From NCBI GenBank assembly GCA_900752285.1, contig CAADUW010000028.1, forward strand, positions 1 through 8,366: a stretch of DNA of 8,366 nt, given 5' to 3'. The notes under the pieces were generated by a model that ran no database searches, was not told where the DNA came from, and saw only the letters and a program-made list of their open reading frames with translations. A program made the translations under genes and the position numbers. Below, piece by piece: positions 6,088 to 8,366 of the stretch (the first letter of the stretch is position 1; each line of letters opens with the position of its first letter). The stretch is from an uncultured Oscillospiraceae bacterium. Its GTDB lineage: Bacteria; Bacillota; Clostridia; Oscillospirales; Oscillospiraceae.

Positions 6088-8163
6088 ATGAAACTGAAGA
6101 AAGCTCTGTCGCTGCTTCTCGTGCTGGCGTCTCTCCTGTCTCTGATGGCAGGCTGCTCCGGCAATACGGCGGCGAACCCCACCACAGGCAGTGAAACTGC
6201 CGGCGGCGAAACCACCGGTGAAGCGGAAATCGTTAAGGAATCCCCCATGCTGACCGAGATGGTGAGCGCCGGAACGATCCCCGCGCTGAGCGAGCGCCTT
6301 CCCGTTGAGGCGGACATTATGGTGGAAACCGACAAGACCCCCGAGAATCCCCAGTACGGCGGAACCCTCCGCCGGAACAACGGCGGTGAGTGGGACTTTG
6401 GCCCCTTCACGGAAGAGCCTCTGTTCCGTCTGACGGAGGACGGCGGCGTGACCCCCAACGTTGCCAAGGGCTATGACGTCAGTGAAGACGGACTGACCTA
6501 CACGGTCTACCTGCGGGAAGGTATGAAGTGGTCCGACGGCGAGCCCTTTACCGCCGACGATGTGGCGTTCTACTACAACTACATGCTGGTCACCGATGCA
6601 GACCCCGAAACCGGCAAGGTTACCTCCGGCTACTGCGGCACCAACTACAACTGGTACAAGACGGTGGATCCCGCCGACGGCATTTCCAAGCCCGCCATTG
6701 TCACCGTTGTGGATGACTACACCTTCCAGATCAAGCTCTACAGCCCCAAGCCCCTGCTGCTGTGCAACATCGCCATTGACAACAAGTGGATGTTTGCTCC
6801 CAAGCACTGGTATCAGGACATCGTGGCTTACGATACCTCCGTTCCTCACTGGACGGGTCTGGAGCCTGACGTTCTGGGCGCAAAGGGACTGACCGCCGTT
6901 ACCGAGGCTGAGGCCGTGGCAAATGCCGCCGCCCGGAATGCCCGGTTCACCTTCGCCGACTATGTGCAGCTGGGCAATCAGCTGGGCTACATGTACTGGG
7001 GCTACGCGGATCGCCCGACTCTCCGCGCCTGGGTCATGACCTCCGAAAAGAGCGACCAGACCTATGTCTTTACCCGCAACCCCTACTTCTGGAAGACCGA
7101 TGCCCAGGGCCGTCAGCTGCCTTACATTGACACCGTGGAAATGGTCACCATGGATAATTCCCTGTACGCCCAGGAAATGATCTCCAAGAATCTGGATATG
7201 GCAGCGGTTGCTATCAGCGACTTCCCCACCTATAAGGCCGGTGAGGCCATCGGCAACTATACGGTGACCGGCAGCCTCCAGCCCAACTGGACCGTGTGCT
7301 CCATCGAGCTGAACCAGTCCTACAAGGACGACCAGTACGCGGAGCTGTTCTCGAACATCGACTTCCGTCACGCCCTGTCCATTGCTGTGGACCGGAATCA
7401 GCTGAACGAGATCCTGTATGCCGGTATGGCAGAGCCTGCGCAGGCGGCTGCCCCCAAGGGAACCGCCCAGTATATCGAGGGTGCCCGGGAAAAGTGGATC
7501 GAGTATGATCCTGCCGCAGCCAACGCCCTGCTGGACGGCATCGAGACGATCTCCAACGACCGGAACGCCGACGGCTACCGCACCTTCGTGGGCGGTGCCA
7601 ATGCCGGAAAGGCCGTGTGCATCAATCTGGAAGGCCACGAGAAGTGCGACTCCGCCGAAGCCAGCGCTCTGATTGCCCAGTATCTGAAGGAGATCGGCAT
7701 CCAGCTGGTGGAGATCACCAACACTGCCCGGAATACCCGGCAGCAGAAGGTCACCAACGGAGATGAGGTCATGGCCCTCTACGAGGAAAAGCTGAACGTA
7801 TTCAACCCTGCCATCCGTCCCGACCGGGTGGGCGCCAACCGGAACATCTGCACCTGGGTCGGCAAGTACGGTCTGGAGCACGCCAATCCCAAGAGCCCGG
7901 CTCCCGGCTCCGAAATGGAGAAGGTCGTGGAGCTGACCAAACAGCTGGCAAACGCCACCACGCTGGAAGAGGCGGAGGCGGCCGGACAGGGTCTGCTGGA
8001 GAGCAACTATGAAAACACCTGGATCATCGGTTACCTGAGCGTGCTCAATTCCTATACGGCACTGAGCAACCGGGTACAGAACTATGATCCCAACTACATT
8101 TCCTGTGATGAACTCCGGTTCTACGGAAATGCCAAGCCCTACACCTGGTTCATCGCGGAATAA
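6088..8163 (+). CDS. ABC transporter solute-binding lipoprotein, family 5 (OppA/DppA-like)
   Basis: This 691-residue protein has a lipoprotein signal (MKLKKALSLLL...SLMAGC) with lipidated C23. A Ser/Thr/Gly/Glu-rich linker (about 24-50) follows, then the family 5 binding fold from about residue 86 (NPQYGGTLR). The fold shows the hallmark stretch D129-V...DGLTYTVYLREGMKWSDG (about 130-151) and EPFTADDVAFYYNYM. It would sit on the outer face of the membrane and deliver a solute to a permease. It is longer than typical OppA/DppA proteins (about 540 residues). Family 5 members bind peptides, nickel or, in some bacteria, oligosaccharides. Next to a sulfatase and a LacI-type regulator, a glycan is the likelier ligand, but this is inference. 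The start is set by GGAGGA (6075-6080), 7 nt before the ATG. Permease and ATPase genes are not in the window and may follow to the right. Confidence 0.92.
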   Translation: MKLKKALSLLLVLASLLSLMAGCSGNTAANPTTGSETAGGETTGEAEIVKESPMLTEMVSAGTIPALSERLPVEADIMVETDKTPENPQYGGTLRRNNGGEWDFGPFTEEPLFRLTEDGGVTPNVAKGYDVSEDGLTYTVYLREGMKWSDGEPFTADDVAFYYNYMLVTDADPETGKVTSGYCGTNYNWYKTVDPADGISKPAIVTVVDDYTFQIKLYSPKPLLLCNIAIDNKWMFAPKHWYQDIVAYDTSVPHWTGLEPDVLGAKGLTAVTEAEAVANAAARNARFTFADYVQLGNQLGYMYWGYADRPTLRAWVMTSEKSDQTYVFTRNPYFWKTDAQGRQLPYIDTVEMVTMDNSLYAQEMISKNLDMAAVAISDFPTYKAGEAIGNYTVTGSLQPNWTVCSIELNQSYKDDQYAELFSNIDFRHALSIAVDRNQLNEILYAGMAEPAQAAAPKGTAQYIEGAREKWIEYDPAAANALLDGIETISNDRNADGYRTFVGGANAGKAVCINLEGHEKCDSAEASALIAQYLKEIGIQLVEITNTARNTRQQKVTNGDEVMALYEEKLNVFNPAIRPDRVGANRNICTWVGKYGLEHANPKSPAPGSEMEKVVELTKQLANATTLEEAEAAGQGLLESNYENTWIIGYLSVLNSYTALSNRVQNYDPNYISCDELRFYGNAKPYTWFIAE

Positions 8164-8164
8164 G

Positions 8165-8217
8165 GAAAGCTCTGATTAAATCTGCTCCCAGCCGCAGACG
8201 ATTTATTCAGAGGTTTC
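8165..8217 (+). terminator. Large palindrome directly after the SBP stop codon
   Basis: CTCTGATTAAATC (8170-8182) pairs with GATTTATTCAGAG (8200-8212), with only one T-T mismatch. After one more mismatch the pairing continues outward as GAAA/TTTC (8165-8168 with 8214-8217). TGC/GCA pairs (8183-8185, 8193-8195) add to the tip. There is no proper U tract after it. It may be a weak terminator or an mRNA-stabilising 3' hairpin that raises SBP over downstream transporter genes, or another dispersed palindromic repeat. Confidence 0.45.
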
Positions 8218-8366
8218 TAAGGCAGCACCGCGCAATTCGGCAAGAAGTCTCAGACAGGATTTTTGCGTCAATTCAAAGTTTGGAAAACGAAGGAATACTG
8301 TATGTATTTCTGGTTTTTCAAACTGAAGAAGTGGGGCAAAAAGACGGCGGAGACTCGCAGACGCAA
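8218..8366. mobile_element. Long MITE-like element, partial (cut by the window edge)
   Basis: This is a second copy of the element at 3271-3353, in inverted orientation. Bases 8221-8247 and 8332-8366 equal the reverse complement of 3324-3350 and 3289-3323 respectively, with no mismatch. Between them is an extra 84 bp (8248-8331) absent from the short copy. AAGAAG occurs at both edges of the extra segment (8242-8247 and 8326-8331). The extra segment contains its own hairpin (8277-8288 with 8313-8324, one wobble). The outer right end should fall about 18-20 bp past the window. The element starts with the same TA-A/G-GGCAGCACCG end, flanked on the left by CTA. No ORF is visible inside. Confidence 0.7.

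Noticed and set aside
6001..7881. 626-codon open frame on the minus strand opposite the SBP gene
   Set aside because: It is antisense to a well-supported lipoprotein gene. Its composition is Gly/Val/His-rich with no recognisable domain.
8248..8331. Small gene inside the long MITE-like element
   Set aside because: There is no reading frame with a start and ribosome binding site of useful length. The segment is better described by its hairpin.

Overview
The window looks like chromosomal DNA of a GC-rich gut-type Clostridia bacterium, plausibly Oscillospiraceae-like. The reasons are sigma-A-type promoters, strong purine-rich ribosome binding sites, a lipoprotein-anchored family 5 solute-binding protein, and many short palindromic repeats between genes. 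This placement is an inference from style, not from a marker gene. Four protein genes are supported. No rRNA, tRNA, CRISPR array or transposase gene is visible.

Layout. Bases 1-236 hold no gene; they contain GC-rich palindromic repeat fragments and, at 181-223, a terminator for the gene to the right. Bases 237-2825 (minus strand) encode a five-domain cyclic-di-GMP signalling protein, REC-GGDEF-EAL-REC-GGDEF, with one degenerate and one intact copy of each receiver and GGDEF type. It has a sigma-A-like promoter at 2981-3009 and a structured leader of about 150 nt. Bases 3060-3350 are a mosaic of palindromic repeats ending in a MITE-like element whose right border forms the stop codon of the next gene. 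Bases 3351-4385 (minus) encode a LacI/GalR-family regulator. A divergent control region (4386-4675) separates it from a plus-strand pair: a cytoplasmic Cys-type sulfatase (4676-6019) and a 691-residue lipoprotein SBP (6088-8163). The window ends with a large palindrome and a second, longer and inverted copy of the MITE-like element, cut by the window edge.

How the genes may work together. The regulator, sulfatase and binding protein look like the start of a glycan-use locus. The lipoprotein would capture a solute outside the membrane. A permease and ATPase, not in the window, would import it. The sulfatase, which lacks a signal peptide, would remove sulfate inside the cell. The LacI-type protein probably senses the sugar and represses both directions. 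Two near-identical inverted pseudo-palindromes lie just downstream of the -10 boxes of the two divergent promoters, which supports joint control and autoregulation. Substrate identity cannot be read from the sequence. The cyclic-di-GMP gene appears to be a separate transcription unit.

The most notable observations are the mirror-image operator/promoter layout, the opposed degenerate and intact domains of the c-di-GMP protein, and the inverted pair of MITE-like elements, one short and one long, flanking the sulfatase locus.
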